Shown piece by piece: positions 43,181-52,576 of a stretch of DNA of 64,000 bases. Made by a program: the position numbers and the translations under genes. This stretch comes from CBDFKB01 sp965248715. Lineage in GTDB: Bacteria; Pseudomonadota; Alphaproteobacteria; Rhizobiales; Rhizobiaceae. The stretch is from positions 558,001 to 622,000 of the forward strand of contig CBDFKB010000007.1 of NCBI GenBank assembly GCA_965248715.1, in the 5' to 3' direction. Below the pieces are notes generated by a model. It did no database searches, was not told the origin of the DNA, and saw only the letters and a list, made by a program, of their open reading frames with translations. Each line of letters starts with the position of its first letter. Within the stretch, counting starts at the first letter, position 1.

Positions 43181-43846
43181 TTATTTGCCATCGATCAGCG
43201 CGCGCGCCTGGCCAACCCAATCATCACGCTCGATGCGCCCCTTAAACGACAAGGCGTCGTCGACCTTGGCGATATCGTCGGCGCTAAAGCCTGCGACCTG
43301 GGCAAACTGATAGATGCCGAGAGCATTGAGCTTGCCTTCCAGAACCTTGCCAACGCCGCTGATCTTTTTCAGATCATCGACCTCGCCATCAGGCTGGGCA
43401 AACATTGCCGCTGATTTGCCGCCGGCATCTTTTTCCGGTTTCTTAGGCGCCGGTTTTGCTTTGCTCTTGGCCGGCTTTTCCTCGGCAGGTTTAGCCGCCG
43501 GTTTTTTCGCCGCTGCTTTGGCGGGTTTTGCACCATCGGTAAGGATTTCGTCAATCCGCACCGTGGTTAATTGCTGGCGATGGCCGATCGTGCGTCGAGA
43601 ATTTTTGCGCCGCCTTTTCTTAAACGCGACCAAGCGCCGCGCGCGGCCTTGCTCGACCACTTCCGCGGTAACCGCAGCACCTTCGACGGTTGGCTTGCCG
43701 ATCATGACTGTATCACCGTCACCGACGGCCAAAATTTCCGAAAACTCGACCGTATCGCCTTCGGCGCCGGCAAGTTTTTCGACTTTTAATATATCCTGCG
43801 CGGCAACGCGATATTGCTTGCCGCCGGTTTTGATGACTGCGAACAT
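43181..43846 (-). CDS. rplU: 50S ribosomal protein L21 with C-terminal extension
   Basis: L21 proper occupies the first ~103 residues (MFAVIKTGGKQYRVAAQDIL, GRARRLVAFKKRRRKNSRRT). It is followed by a Lys/Ala/Pro-rich linker (about 108-165) and a helix-hairpin-helix-like tail, DDLKKISGVGKVLEGKLNAL plus GIYQFAQVAGFSADDIAKVD, ending near residue 221. This tail is found in many alphaproteobacterial L21 proteins and resembles the HhH found in DNA-repair and ribosomal proteins; its role is unknown. The start is ATG 43846 behind GAGGAACAAG; a frame to 43867 is less likely. It precedes rpmA. Confidence 0.96.
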   Translation of the reverse strand: MFAVIKTGGKQYRVAAQDILKVEKLAGAEGDTVEFSEILAVGDGDTVMIGKPTVEGAAVTAEVVEQGRARRLVAFKKRRRKNSRRTIGHRQQLTTVRIDEILTDGAKPAKAAAKKPAAKPAEEKPAKSKAKPAPKKPEKDAGGKSAAMFAQPDGEVDDLKKISGVGKVLEGKLNALGIYQFAQVAGFSADDIAKVDDALSFKGRIERDDWVGQARALIDGK

Positions 43847-44128
43847 CTTGTTCCTCGTGTTCAACACGGCCTTGACCCCCGGTCTGCGGTGGTCCGAACC
43901 GTCTTTTCCAGTCTTGGTTCCAATGGGTTCAGTGTTTGCGGATTCACAAACCGCTGAAGCGCGGAAATTTAGCCGCGCTAAATCGCGCCGTGTCTTAAGC
44001 TGAACTCGTGAGAAAAGTCAAGCGGTGCGGCTGATCGCTAATTACTGCGAACTGGCGGTTACAGGGTCTTGTGCGCGCTAAGGTGTCTCGTTATGTTCCC
44101 GCCTCGCTGCGGCTGCGGATTGTACCAA

Positions 44129-44218
44129 GGAGAGGTGCCGGAGTGGTCGAACGGGGCGGTCTCGAAAACCGTTGAGCTCGCAAGAGTTCCCAGGGTTCGA
44201 ATCCCTGTCTCTCCGCCA
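44129..44218 (+). tRNA. tRNA-Ser (anticodon CGA)
   Basis: A complete type II tRNA. The 7-bp acceptor stem GGAGAGG pairs with TCTCTCC (last pair G-T), discriminator G and encoded CCA at 44216-44218. The anticodon arm reads GCGGT-CTCGAAA-ACCGT with anticodon CGA at 44163-44165. A long variable arm (TTGAGCTCGCAAGAGTTCC) and the TpsiC loop GGTTCGAATCC follow. The 3' CCA is encoded. Confidence 0.95.
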
Positions 44219-44354
44219 ATTTTTCGTTCACGGCAAATTCGCTACGCTCACTGCCTCCACGAGGGCGGCCTGGCCGGCCGGCACCTCTTCGGTCGCTATG
44301 TCTGAGTTCGAAATTTCTCCCTCTAACTCCGCCATTAATGGAGGGTCCATATCG

Positions 44355-44405
44355 GAGACATGGGTAACGAAACGTACTTTAGACATGGGTGACGGACCGT
44401 AGACA
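44355..44405 (-). mobile_element. possible insertion sequence end remnant
   Basis: GACATGGGTAACGAAACG and GACATGGGTGACGGAC repeat within 45 bases, followed by CGTAGACA. Repeated GACATGGGTGAC motifs are, in my recollection, seen at the ends of IS481-family elements. No transposase is present, and the 291-base gap between the tRNA and the transglycosylase holds nothing else recognisable. Confidence 0.3.
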
Positions 44406-44510
44406 TTCCTGCGCCACCGAACTCTTTTCCACCGCATCAAAACACCCTGCCAAATAGCAGAAAATGTTTCCCGTGTTTCCGATAATTTGTGTGCGACGAA
44501 GGGTTAATCA

Positions 44511-45776
44511 TTATTGCAATCGCTTGATTAACGACGGTGACGGGAAACAGGTTTGCGCCAGCCGGTTTTTCGCCTGCCACTCGCCAACCGAACGCCTGGT
44601 CTTAAAGCCGGGCAGGCCATCGGCGCCACCGACATCAAAGCCAAAGGTTTCCAGTTTTCGCTGCATGGCGGCAATACCGGATCGCAACATTGGCCGATGG
44701 GTTCCCCACCCGCGTTTAAACCCGCCGCTATCATAAGCGATGCGATCACCCAGATTGCCGACAAACAGCGCGTACAGATCGGAATTATTGTACGTCTTGA
44801 GCACGTAGAAGTTGGAGGTGACAATAAAGTGCGGCCCGTCGCGCCCGGCCGGCACCAACATCATCCCCTCGCCAGAGCGTTCATGGGCCGGAAACCGCCG
44901 GCCGGATATCCGTTTGACGCCGCGCGCCGACCATTGGGTGATCTTGCGAGCCCGGTCCGGCCCCTCTTGGGCGCACGACATATTGCCCGGAATAGTAACC
45001 TCAAAACCCCAGTCGCGAGCGTATTGCCAGCCATTGGTGTGCAAAAAATTCGCGATCGAGGCCAGGGTATCGGGCACTGAACCCCAAATGTCAGCTCGGC
45101 CATCGCCATCGAAATCAACCGCATGGCGAAGATAGCTCGACGGCATAAACTGCGGTTGGCCGAGTGCTCCGGCGATCGAACCCATCAATTGTTCCGGTTT
45201 GGCCTGGCCGTTTTCGATCATCCTTAGCGCCGCCAGCAATTCGTTTTCGAACAAAGAGCGGCGGGTGGATAAAAACGCACGGGTCGCCAATACCGGGATA
45301 GCGAGCTTTGGCAATTTGGCCCGTCCGAACCCGGATTCGCGCCCCCAAATCGCGATCAACACGTGGCCGGGAACCCGGTATTTTGCTTCGATACGGGCAA
45401 TCAGCCCAACATGGGTCTGCGCCAAACGGCGGCCGATCGCCGCTTCGTCGCGCATGCGTTGTTCGCGAAAATATGTCGAAGGCGCACGGAACTCGGCCTG
45501 CGACTGGGCCCGCGGTGCATCAGCGCGGGTGCCTGGCATCACCAGGCCGGGCAGGGACCAGTCCGGTTTGACCCCACCAAGCGCGCGGTTGAAGGTGGTG
45601 AGCGAAATGCCGGCGGCCCGCGCTTTTGGCCACAATTGGTTTTTGATCCAGTCAGCAAATTGCCGCTCGGCGCCTGCACGGGTTGCCGCCCTGGCGCCGA
45701 ACGGCATATCAAGGGTTAGGGCAAGGGTTAGGGCAAGGGTTAGGGCAAGCATGGCTAGAACCAAAACGAATCGCAT
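44511..45776 (-). CDS. lytic murein transglycosylase (MltB/SLT_2 family)
   Basis: Cuts the glycan strand of peptidoglycan with anhydro-sugar formation. 421 residues: a signal peptide (1 to ~30) containing the repeated LTLA unit, the SLT_2 catalytic domain (about 35-330) with the Glu in LIAIWGRESGFGRAKLPKLA, and a C-terminal peptidoglycan-binding domain (about 355-420, VGGADGLPGFKTRRSVGEWQ). No lipobox, so it is periplasmic rather than outer-membrane bound. The signal peptide is encoded by three perfect 12-bp repeats (45711-45746). Confidence 0.92.
   Translation of the reverse strand: MRFVLVLAMLALTLALTLALTLDMPFGARAATRAGAERQFADWIKNQLWPKARAAGISLTTFNRALGGVKPDWSLPGLVMPGTRADAPRAQSQAEFRAPSTYFREQRMRDEAAIGRRLAQTHVGLIARIEAKYRVPGHVLIAIWGRESGFGRAKLPKLAIPVLATRAFLSTRRSLFENELLAALRMIENGQAKPEQLMGSIAGALGQPQFMPSSYLRHAVDFDGDGRADIWGSVPDTLASIANFLHTNGWQYARDWGFEVTIPGNMSCAQEGPDRARKITQWSARGVKRISGRRFPAHERSGEGMMLVPAGRDGPHFIVTSNFYVLKTYNNSDLYALFVGNLGDRIAYDSGGFKRGWGTHRPMLRSGIAAMQRKLETFGFDVGGADGLPGFKTRRSVGEWQAKNRLAQTCFPSPSLIKRLQ
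45711..45748 (-). repeat. 12-bp tandem repeat in the signal peptide of the transglycosylase
   Basis: Three identical copies of AAGGGTTAGGGC (coding GCCCTAACCCTT, i.e. Leu-Thr-Leu-Ala). Length changes would keep frame and alter the hydrophobic core of the signal peptide in steps of four residues. Confidence 0.95.
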
Positions 45777-45890
45777 GGCACCTTCCTACACCAAAGGCAC
45801 ATAAATTGGAGCAGAACTCTGCCACATACAGCGCTTGGAGATCGTCGCGGCAATAAACTCGGCGATGTTGCAACTGGGCCCGGCGGCCGG

Positions 45891-47567
45891 TCAAGCGTCC
45901 AGGATCCCGGGCAAATTAAGCCCGTGCTCGCGGGCACAATTGATGGCTATATCATAACCGGCATCAGCGTGGCGCATGACCCCGGAGGCAGGATCGTTCC
46001 ACAATACCCGTTCAATGCGCCTTGCCGCATCATCGGTGCCGTCGCAGCAAATCACCATGCCCGAATGTTGTGAAAAGCCCATACCGACCCCGCCGCCATG
46101 GTGCAACGACACCCAGGTAGCACCGGACGCGCAGTTTAATAACGCATTGAGCAGCGGCCAATCGGATACCGCATCCGAACCATCCTTCATCGCTTCGGTC
46201 TCCCGATTAGGCGAGGCGACCGAGCCTGAATCAAGGTGGTCGCGACCGATCACCACCGGCGCCGAAAGTTCACCCGAGGCCACCATCTTGTTAAACGCCA
46301 GGCCGACCCGGTGGCGTTGACCAAGCCCGATCCAGCAGATGCGTGCCGGCAGGCCTTGAAAAGCGATGCGCTCCCTTGCCATGTCGAGCCAATGGTGCAG
46401 ATGCGGATCGTCAGGGATCAATTCCTTTACCTTGGCATCGGTTTTGTAAATGTCTTCCGGGTCCCCCGATAACGCCGCCCAGCGAAACGGGCCAACGCCA
46501 CGGCAAAAAAGCGGCCGCACATAGGCCGGCACGAAGCCCGGAAAATCGAACGCGTCTTTTAGGCCCTGGTCGAATGCGACCTGGCGAATATTGTTACCGT
46601 AATCAAGGGTCGGTACGCCGGCGTTCCAAAACCGCAACATCGCTTCAACGTGGACCCGCATTGAGGCCTTGGCCGCCTTTTCCACTTTTGCTGGGTTGGC
46701 CTCGCGCGCCTCGCGCCACTCAGCCATGGTCCAGCCCTGGGGCAGATAGCCATTGATCGGGTCGTGTGCCGAGGTCTGGTCGGTGACCATGTCCGGCCTA
46801 ACACCACGTGTCGCAAGTTCGCTAAACACATCGGCGGCGTTGCCAAGAAGCCCGACCGATTTTGCCTGCCCGGCCTTGGTCCAGCGTTCGATCATCGCCA
46901 GCGCCTGGTCGACGGTTTCCGCCTTTTCGTCCACGTAGCCGGTTCTTAGCCTAAAATCGATTGAATCCGGGTTGCACTCGACCGCCAGACAGCAGGCGCC
47001 GGCCATTGCTGCCGCCAGAGGCTGGGCACCGCCCATGCCGCCAAGGCCACCGGTCAAGATCCATTTGCCGGTCAGATCGCCGCCATAATGCTGGCGAGCT
47101 GCTTCGTTGAAGGTTTCATAGGTGCCCTGAACGATGCCCTGGGTGCCGATATAGATCCAGCTTCCCGCGGTCATCTGGCCGTACATCATCAGGCCGAGCT
47201 TATCGAGCTTGTTGAAATGGTCCCAATCGGCCCAGTGCGGTACCAAATTTGAATTGGCGATCAATACCCGTGGCGCATCGGCGTGGGTCGAAAACACCCC
47301 CACCGGTTTGCCCGATTGAACCAACAATGTCTCGGTATCGCCAAGTAATTTCAGAGCCGAAACGATACGGTCGAAATCCTCCCAGGTGCGCGCTGCACGA
47401 CCGATGCCGCCATAAACTACCAGCTCGTGCGGGTTTTCTGCGACCTCGGGGTCGAGATTGTTCATCAACATACGAAGCGGTGCCTCGGTAGCCCAATAAC
47501 GCGCGTTGAGCGTGTTGCCGCGCGGTGCACGCACATCGCGAACATTGTGGCGGGGATTGCTGGTCAT
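45891..47567 (-). CDS. hutU: urocanate hydratase
   Basis: Second step of histidine degradation: urocanate plus water to imidazolone propionate, with tightly bound NAD+. 558 residues from ATG 47567 (family ~550). Characteristic stretches: TGGLGGMGGAQPLAAAMAGA for NAD binding, and the C-terminal SGATWVSLHHGGGVGMGFSQ. A frame extension to 47738 lies inside hutH and is not used. It is the last gene of the hutI-hutH-hutU operon, starting 23 bases after hutH. Confidence 0.98.
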   Translation of the reverse strand: MTSNPRHNVRDVRAPRGNTLNARYWATEAPLRMLMNNLDPEVAENPHELVVYGGIGRAARTWEDFDRIVSALKLLGDTETLLVQSGKPVGVFSTHADAPRVLIANSNLVPHWADWDHFNKLDKLGLMMYGQMTAGSWIYIGTQGIVQGTYETFNEAARQHYGGDLTGKWILTGGLGGMGGAQPLAAAMAGACCLAVECNPDSIDFRLRTGYVDEKAETVDQALAMIERWTKAGQAKSVGLLGNAADVFSELATRGVRPDMVTDQTSAHDPINGYLPQGWTMAEWREAREANPAKVEKAAKASMRVHVEAMLRFWNAGVPTLDYGNNIRQVAFDQGLKDAFDFPGFVPAYVRPLFCRGVGPFRWAALSGDPEDIYKTDAKVKELIPDDPHLHHWLDMARERIAFQGLPARICWIGLGQRHRVGLAFNKMVASGELSAPVVIGRDHLDSGSVASPNRETEAMKDGSDAVSDWPLLNALLNCASGATWVSLHHGGGVGMGFSQHSGMVICCDGTDDAARRIERVLWNDPASGVMRHADAGYDIAINCAREHGLNLPGILDA

Positions 47568-47589
47568 AAGCGGTTCCTGTGGTCGTTGA

Positions 47590-49131
47590 TCATTTTTGTT
47601 CACCCAGCACCGGCAACAAGGTTTCGCCGACCACACTTGCCAGTTGATTAGATCGCACCAGATTGTTGACGGCCTCAATATCGGTGGCCACAAACCGGTC
47701 TTCGGCAAGCGCCGGCGAAACGATGCGAATGGCCGCAATTACCTCTTGCAGGGTCTGCGAAGTGGCCAGCGGCGCGCGCAGTTCCACGCCTTGGGCGGCG
47801 ACCAGGGCCTCGATGGCGACGATGCGCTGCAAATTGGCCACCATTTCCAATAGCCGCCTGGCGCCATGGCAGGCCATTGAAACATGGTCCTCCTGGTTGG
47901 CCGAAGTCGGGGTCGAATCCACCGAACGTGGATTGGCCAGCGCCTTGTTTTCACTCATCAGCGCCGCCGAAGTGACTTCGGCGATCATGAAACCAGAATT
48001 GAGCCCCGGTTTTGGGGTCAGGAACGCAGGCAGGCCGAAAGAAAGCGCCGGGTCCACCAACAACGCGATGCGGCGTTGGGTGATCGAGCCGATCTCAGCA
48101 ATGGCAATGGCGATCTGATCGGCGGTGAATGCCACCGGTTCGGCATGGAAATTACCCCCCGACAGGATCGATCCATCTTCGAACACCAACGGATTGTCGG
48201 TAACCGCATTGGCTTCGATCTCCAGGGTTTTCGCGCAATGGCGCAATAGATCGATGCAAGCGCCCATCACCTGGGGTTGGCAGCGGATGCAGTAGGGATC
48301 TTGGACCCGTTCATCATCGTCACGATGGCTTTCGCGAATTTGCGAACCGGCCATGATCGCCCGTAAGGTCTTGGCAGCATCGATTTGTCCCTGGTGGCCG
48401 CGACAGGCGTGGATTTCCGGGTGAAAAGGAGCAGAAGAAGCCATCGCCGCGTCGCTCGACAACGCCCCGGTTATCAACCCGGCCCGCAGGGTTCGCCAAG
48501 TATCGAAAAGTGCGACCAACGCCAACGCGGTGGATACTTGAGTGCCGTTGATCAGCGCCAGGCCTTCTTTGGGTCCAAGCACCACGGGCTGCAACCCGGC
48601 CGCCGCCAATGCCTGGCCGCCAGGCATTTCCCGGCCTTGAAATTCAGCGTAACCTTCGCCGATCATCACCGCAGCCATATGGGCAAGAGGCGCCAGATCA
48701 CCGGAGGCGCCGACGGAACCTTGCCCGGGGATAACCGGAACAACGTCATGGGCCAACATGGCTTCCAATTGGCGAATTATATCCATGCGCGCACCCGACA
48801 TGCCGCGGCCAAGCGAAATCAGCTTCAGTGTCATGATCAGCCGCGCGACCGGCACCGGCAGTGCCGCGCCAACCCCGCTACAGTGCGACAGGATTAAATT
48901 GCGCTGCAGGGCGCAGGTATCCTTGGGGTCGATGCGCCGGTTGGCGAGTTTTCCGAACCCGGTATTGACCCCGTAGATCGGCGCACCGTGGGACACAGCC
49001 TGAGCGATTACATCGCAAGAGCGGTTTATCGCCTGATGGGATACAGGATCGAGGCGAACCGGCAAGCTTTCGCGGTAAATGCACTCGAGGACCGACAATC
49101 GGACCGTGCCCGGCACCAATACAAGGCTCAT
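47590..49131 (-). CDS. hutH: histidine ammonia-lyase
   Basis: First step: histidine to urocanate and ammonia. 513 residues. The Ala-Ser-Gly triad that cyclises to the MIO electrophile is in GSVGASGDLAPLAHMAAVMI (about 146-148 in the protein). RVQDPYCIRCQPQVMG and TPTSANQEDHVSMACHGARR are also typical. The start overlaps the hutI stop as ATGA, so it is translationally coupled to hutI. Confidence 0.98.
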   Translation of the reverse strand: MSLVLVPGTVRLSVLECIYRESLPVRLDPVSHQAINRSCDVIAQAVSHGAPIYGVNTGFGKLANRRIDPKDTCALQRNLILSHCSGVGAALPVPVARLIMTLKLISLGRGMSGARMDIIRQLEAMLAHDVVPVIPGQGSVGASGDLAPLAHMAAVMIGEGYAEFQGREMPGGQALAAAGLQPVVLGPKEGLALINGTQVSTALALVALFDTWRTLRAGLITGALSSDAAMASSAPFHPEIHACRGHQGQIDAAKTLRAIMAGSQIRESHRDDDERVQDPYCIRCQPQVMGACIDLLRHCAKTLEIEANAVTDNPLVFEDGSILSGGNFHAEPVAFTADQIAIAIAEIGSITQRRIALLVDPALSFGLPAFLTPKPGLNSGFMIAEVTSAALMSENKALANPRSVDSTPTSANQEDHVSMACHGARRLLEMVANLQRIVAIEALVAAQGVELRAPLATSQTLQEVIAAIRIVSPALAEDRFVATDIEAVNNLVRSNQLASVVGETLLPVLGEQK

Positions 49132-50339
49132 GACAATTTTCCCGCATAAATGCGCTGATGCAGCGGATTGAAACCGATGCGGTAGGCAAGTTCGGCCGGC
49201 TCACTAACGTCCCAGATTGCGATATCGGCTCGTTTGCCGGCGGTTATAGTGCCGCACTTATCGCCAATGCCCAATCCGGTAGCGGCGTTGCGGGTGCACC
49301 CGACAAGTGCCTCCTCCGGCGTCATACGGAACAAGGTGCAGGCCATATTCATGGTGGTCAGCAGGGAAGTCAGCGGCGAGGAGCCTGGATTGCAATCGGT
49401 CGCCACCGCCATTGCCACACCGTGCCGGCGAAGGGCGTCAACCGGCGGCAATTGGCTTTCGCGCAAAGTATAGAAGGCACCGGGCAACAACACCGCCACC
49501 GTACCGGCGGCGGCGATCGCAGCGATATCTTGTTCGGCGAGATATTCCAGATGATCCACCGATAGCGCGCCCATCCCAGCCGCCATCGCCGCACCGCCCA
49601 GATTAGACAATTGCTCGGCATGTAATTTAAGCGGCAGGCCAAACGCATTTGCTTTGTCGAATACACGCTTGATCTGGGCCGGGGTAAAGGCAATGCCCTC
49701 GCAAAATCCGTCCACCGCGTCGGTCAGACCAGCGCCATGGGCCGCGGGCAAAGATTTGTCGCACACCAATTGGATATAGCCGTCCGCGTCACCGTCAAAT
49801 TCCTCCGGCACCGCGTGGGCGCCAAGAAACGTGGTTTTTACCGTAACCGGACGCAATTGGCCGATGCGGCGCGCGGCGCCAAGCATTTTCAGTTCGGTTT
49901 CTACATCCAGCCCGTAGCCGGATTTCACCTCAAGCGTGGTGACCCCTTCGGCGATCAGATGGTCAACCCTAGGCAAGGCCTGGTCGACCAATTGATCCAG
50001 GTTGGCAGCGCGGGTGTCGGCCACAGTTGAACGGATACCACCGCCGGCGCGGGCAATTTCCTCATAAGAGGCACCCTCAAGCCGCAATTCAAATTCTTTT
50101 GCCCGGTTGCCGCCAAATACGATGTGGGTGTGGCAATCAATCAATCCTGGGGTGATCAACCGCCCGCCGCAATCGGTGATCTCGGCGCCGTCCGGCGCTT
50201 CGACCGCCAGCCCGGCCCAGGCGATGCGATCACCGGCGATTGCCACTGCGCCATTGTCGATCAACCCGTAAGCGGACCCGTTAGCGGCCATGGTGGCGAC
50301 GCGGGCATTGGTCAACAGATGATCGATTGGTTCAGCCAT
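49128..50339 (-). CDS. hutI: imidazolonepropionase
   Basis: Third step: opens the imidazolone ring to give formimino-glutamate. 403 residues from ATG 50339. Amidohydrolase fold with GLIDCHTHIVFGGNRAKEFE carrying the first metal-binding His pair, and FCEGIAFTPAQ, KLHAEQLSNLGG and ATDCNPGSSPLTSLL for the remaining metal and substrate ligands. The gene is first in its operon and shares a 62-base divergent promoter region with hutF, which holds the HutC operator. Confidence 0.97.
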   Translation of the reverse strand: MAEPIDHLLTNARVATMAANGSAYGLIDNGAVAIAGDRIAWAGLAVEAPDGAEITDCGGRLITPGLIDCHTHIVFGGNRAKEFELRLEGASYEEIARAGGGIRSTVADTRAANLDQLVDQALPRVDHLIAEGVTTLEVKSGYGLDVETELKMLGAARRIGQLRPVTVKTTFLGAHAVPEEFDGDADGYIQLVCDKSLPAAHGAGLTDAVDGFCEGIAFTPAQIKRVFDKANAFGLPLKLHAEQLSNLGGAAMAAGMGALSVDHLEYLAEQDIAAIAAAGTVAVLLPGAFYTLRESQLPPVDALRRHGVAMAVATDCNPGSSPLTSLLTTMNMACTLFRMTPEEALVGCTRNAATGLGIGDKCGTITAGKRADIAIWDVSEPAELAYRIGFNPLHQRIYAGKLS

Positions 50340-50362
50340 GTTGCAGTTTCCATTATTCGGCA

Positions 50363-50378
50363 ATATGTCTATACATAT
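50363..50378. promoter_or_regulatory. HutC operator between hutI and hutF
   Basis: ATATGTCTATACATAT. The core GTCTATAC fits the HutC/FarR GntR-subfamily consensus GT-N-TA-N-AC exactly, and it lies in the 62-base space between the divergent hutI and hutF starts. hutC itself is encoded three genes along. Binding of urocanate by HutC should relieve repression. Confidence 0.75.
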
Positions 50379-50401
50379 TCAACGATAGCAGGAGCGGCCA
50401 A

Positions 50402-51763
50402 TTGGGCAAGTTCTATTTTCGCCATGCATTATTGCCAAACGGCTGGCACCGCGATGTGCTGATTGATACCGACGGCGATGGCCGGATCTTGTCAGTCACC
50501 CCTGGCGCCGAAAATTATAGCGCGGCCGTTACCGGCCACATTGTGGTTCCCGGTATCGCCAATTTGCACAGCCACACCTTTCAGCGCGCCATGGCCGGTC
50601 TTAGCGAATGGCGCGGTGAAAATGCCAATGACAGTTTTTGGACCTGGCGCGAGGTCATGTACCGGTTTGTCGAGCGCCTGACCCCAGACGATTTGCAGTC
50701 GGTGGCGGCGCAGCTTTATGTCGAAATGGCGGAAAGTGGTTTTACCGCGGTCGGCGAATTTCACTATCTGCACCATCAACCCAACGGCCTGCCATACGAT
50801 AATTTGGCTGAAATGTCGGGCCGGTTGGCGGCGGCGGCAGCCGATACCGGCATTGCCATGACCCTGTTACCGGTCTTCTACCATTATGGCGGGTTCGGCG
50901 GTGCCGAAATCGGCGGCGCCCAGCGCCGGTTTGACAATGACCCGGATCGGTTCGTTGAATTGGTGGCGGTTGCAAATAATTTGATCGCCGACCCTCGCAC
51001 TATTGTCGGCATCGCGCCGCACTCGTTGCGGGCGGTAACCCCGAATTCCCTTGCGGCAGTGGTCGACAGCCATCTGGACGGACCAATCCATATCCATGTT
51101 GCGGAACAGGAAAAAGAGGTGCGTGATTGCCTTCAATGGTCCGGCGCACGACCGGTTGCGTGGTTGTTGGACCATCACGATCTCAACCGGCGCTGGTGTT
51201 TGATCCATGCCACCCACATGAACGATGACGAGACCACGCGGCTTGCGCAATCCGGCGCGGTGGCTGGTCTGTGCCCGATCACCGAAGCTAATCTCGGCGA
51301 TGGCATCTTTAACGGTGTATCCTATCAACACGCTGGCGGTACATGGGGCATTGGCTCTGACAGCCATATTCGCATCGATTTGGCCGAGGAGTTGCGCAGC
51401 CTTGAATATAGCCAACGCCTGCGCGACCGCGCCCGGGTACGTCTGAGTGATCCGGCGCATTCCAATGGCCGCTCCCTGTTCGACAGGTCAGCAAACGGTG
51501 GAGCCAGGGCGATCGGACAGTTGATGGGGCGCATCGAACCGGGTGCCTGGGCCGATTTTGTCACCCTTGACGCCAACCATCCAACCCTTGTCGGATGCCA
51601 CGATGATGACATCATCAACGGTTGGATATTTGCGGGGGATGGCCGTTGCGTGCGTGACGTTTGGATCAGCGGCCGCCAGGTTGTCGCCGATGGTCGCCAT
51701 TTCGCCCGTGAAACAATCCGGTTGAAATATTCGAAAACCATCAGGCGCCTGAAAGATGGATGA
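50402..51763 (+). CDS. hutF: formimidoylglutamate deiminase
   Basis: Converts formimino-glutamate to formyl-glutamate, the branch used when formyl-glutamate amidohydrolase (HutG) makes formate and glutamate. I start it at TTG 50402, with AGGAG seven bases upstream; the frame extends to 50327 but runs into hutI. 453 residues of amidohydrolase fold: GIANLHSHTFQRAMAGLSEW (metal His pair), IHIHVAEQEKEVRDC, RRWCLIHATHMNDDETTR and IGSDSHIRIDLAEELRSLEY. hutG is not in the window. hutC follows with an 8-base overlap. Confidence 0.95.
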   Translation: MGKFYFRHALLPNGWHRDVLIDTDGDGRILSVTPGAENYSAAVTGHIVVPGIANLHSHTFQRAMAGLSEWRGENANDSFWTWREVMYRFVERLTPDDLQSVAAQLYVEMAESGFTAVGEFHYLHHQPNGLPYDNLAEMSGRLAAAAADTGIAMTLLPVFYHYGGFGGAEIGGAQRRFDNDPDRFVELVAVANNLIADPRTIVGIAPHSLRAVTPNSLAAVVDSHLDGPIHIHVAEQEKEVRDCLQWSGARPVAWLLDHHDLNRRWCLIHATHMNDDETTRLAQSGAVAGLCPITEANLGDGIFNGVSYQHAGGTWGIGSDSHIRIDLAEELRSLEYSQRLRDRARVRLSDPAHSNGRSLFDRSANGGARAIGQLMGRIEPGAWADFVTLDANHPTLVGCHDDDIINGWIFAGDGRCVRDVWISGRQVVADGRHFARETIRLKYSKTIRRLKDG

Positions 51764-52487
51764 GGTATTGAAACTCGACGGGCATGGTCCGCTTTACGAG
51801 CAGATCCGCCGCGCAATTGCCGGTAAGATCGCCAACCGTGATTGGCGCCCCGGCGAGCGGATTCCGTTCGAAAGTCAATTATGCCAAATGTTTGGCACCT
51901 CGCGTATGACGGTTAGTCGGGCGATCTCATCCCTGGTTGACAATGGCATGCTGGTGCGGCGGCGGCGCGCCGGTACCTTTATCGCCGCCCAACAATCCAT
52001 CCATGCGCCGTTGACCATTACCGCGGCGCGCCAAGAAGTGGAACTTTCAGGTTGCAAATATTCCTGGAGCATCACCGATCGCCGCACCCTCACCGCCGAC
52101 GCTGAGGACTGCCCGCACCAGCAATTTGGGGTCGGTCACCCTTTATTGCGTACCAAATGCCTGCATTTTGCGAATGATGCGCCCTACATGTTTGAAACTC
52201 GCTGGACCAGCTTGGAACGCGCGGGATCGATTGCCGGTGAAGAATTTACCGACCAGGCGCCGGGGGAATGGCTGTTGCGCCACGTGCCGTGGAACCAGGC
52301 CCGCCATGTAATTCGCGCCATAGGCGCCGACCCGCCGATCGCAGGTCAATTGCAGATAATACCGGGCAGCCCGTGTCTACAAATCGAACGCACCACCTTT
52401 TTTAAAACCGGGCCGGTTACCATCGCGGTTTTGACCTATCCAGGTGACCGCAAGGAACTGCAAGGCTGGTTTCATCCCGCCATTTAG
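51756..52487 (+). CDS. hutC: GntR-family repressor HutC
   Basis: Transcriptional repressor of histidine utilisation, relieved by urocanate. 243 residues: GntR winged helix-turn-helix (about 10-75, IPFESQLCQMFGTSRMTVSR then AISSLVDNGMLVRRRRAGTF) and a C-terminal UTRA effector domain (about 95-235, ending PGDRKELQGWFHPAI). The gene overlaps hutF by eight bases. The operator at 50363 matches its subfamily. Placement within the hut cluster makes the assignment strong. Confidence 0.93.
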   Translation: MDEVLKLDGHGPLYEQIRRAIAGKIANRDWRPGERIPFESQLCQMFGTSRMTVSRAISSLVDNGMLVRRRRAGTFIAAQQSIHAPLTITAARQEVELSGCKYSWSITDRRTLTADAEDCPHQQFGVGHPLLRTKCLHFANDAPYMFETRWTSLERAGSIAGEEFTDQAPGEWLLRHVPWNQARHVIRAIGADPPIAGQLQIIPGSPCLQIERTTFFKTGPVTIAVLTYPGDRKELQGWFHPAI

Positions 52488-52576
52488 GCCATCTTTTGAT
52501 ATGCGGCAAACCATGCTGGACAAGTTGAGGTAGCTGCGCCATTGCAAGTTTAAAAGTCACACCGCGCGGAGCCGAC

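Noticed and set aside
44228..44440. 70-residue minus-strand ORF in the gap after tRNA-Ser
   Set aside because: No ribosome site or known domain; more likely to be non-coding or IS remnant DNA.
45711..45748. GGGTTA-rich repeat considered as telomere-like or an origin repeat
   Set aside because: It is only three units, in frame, inside a secretion signal of a clear gene.
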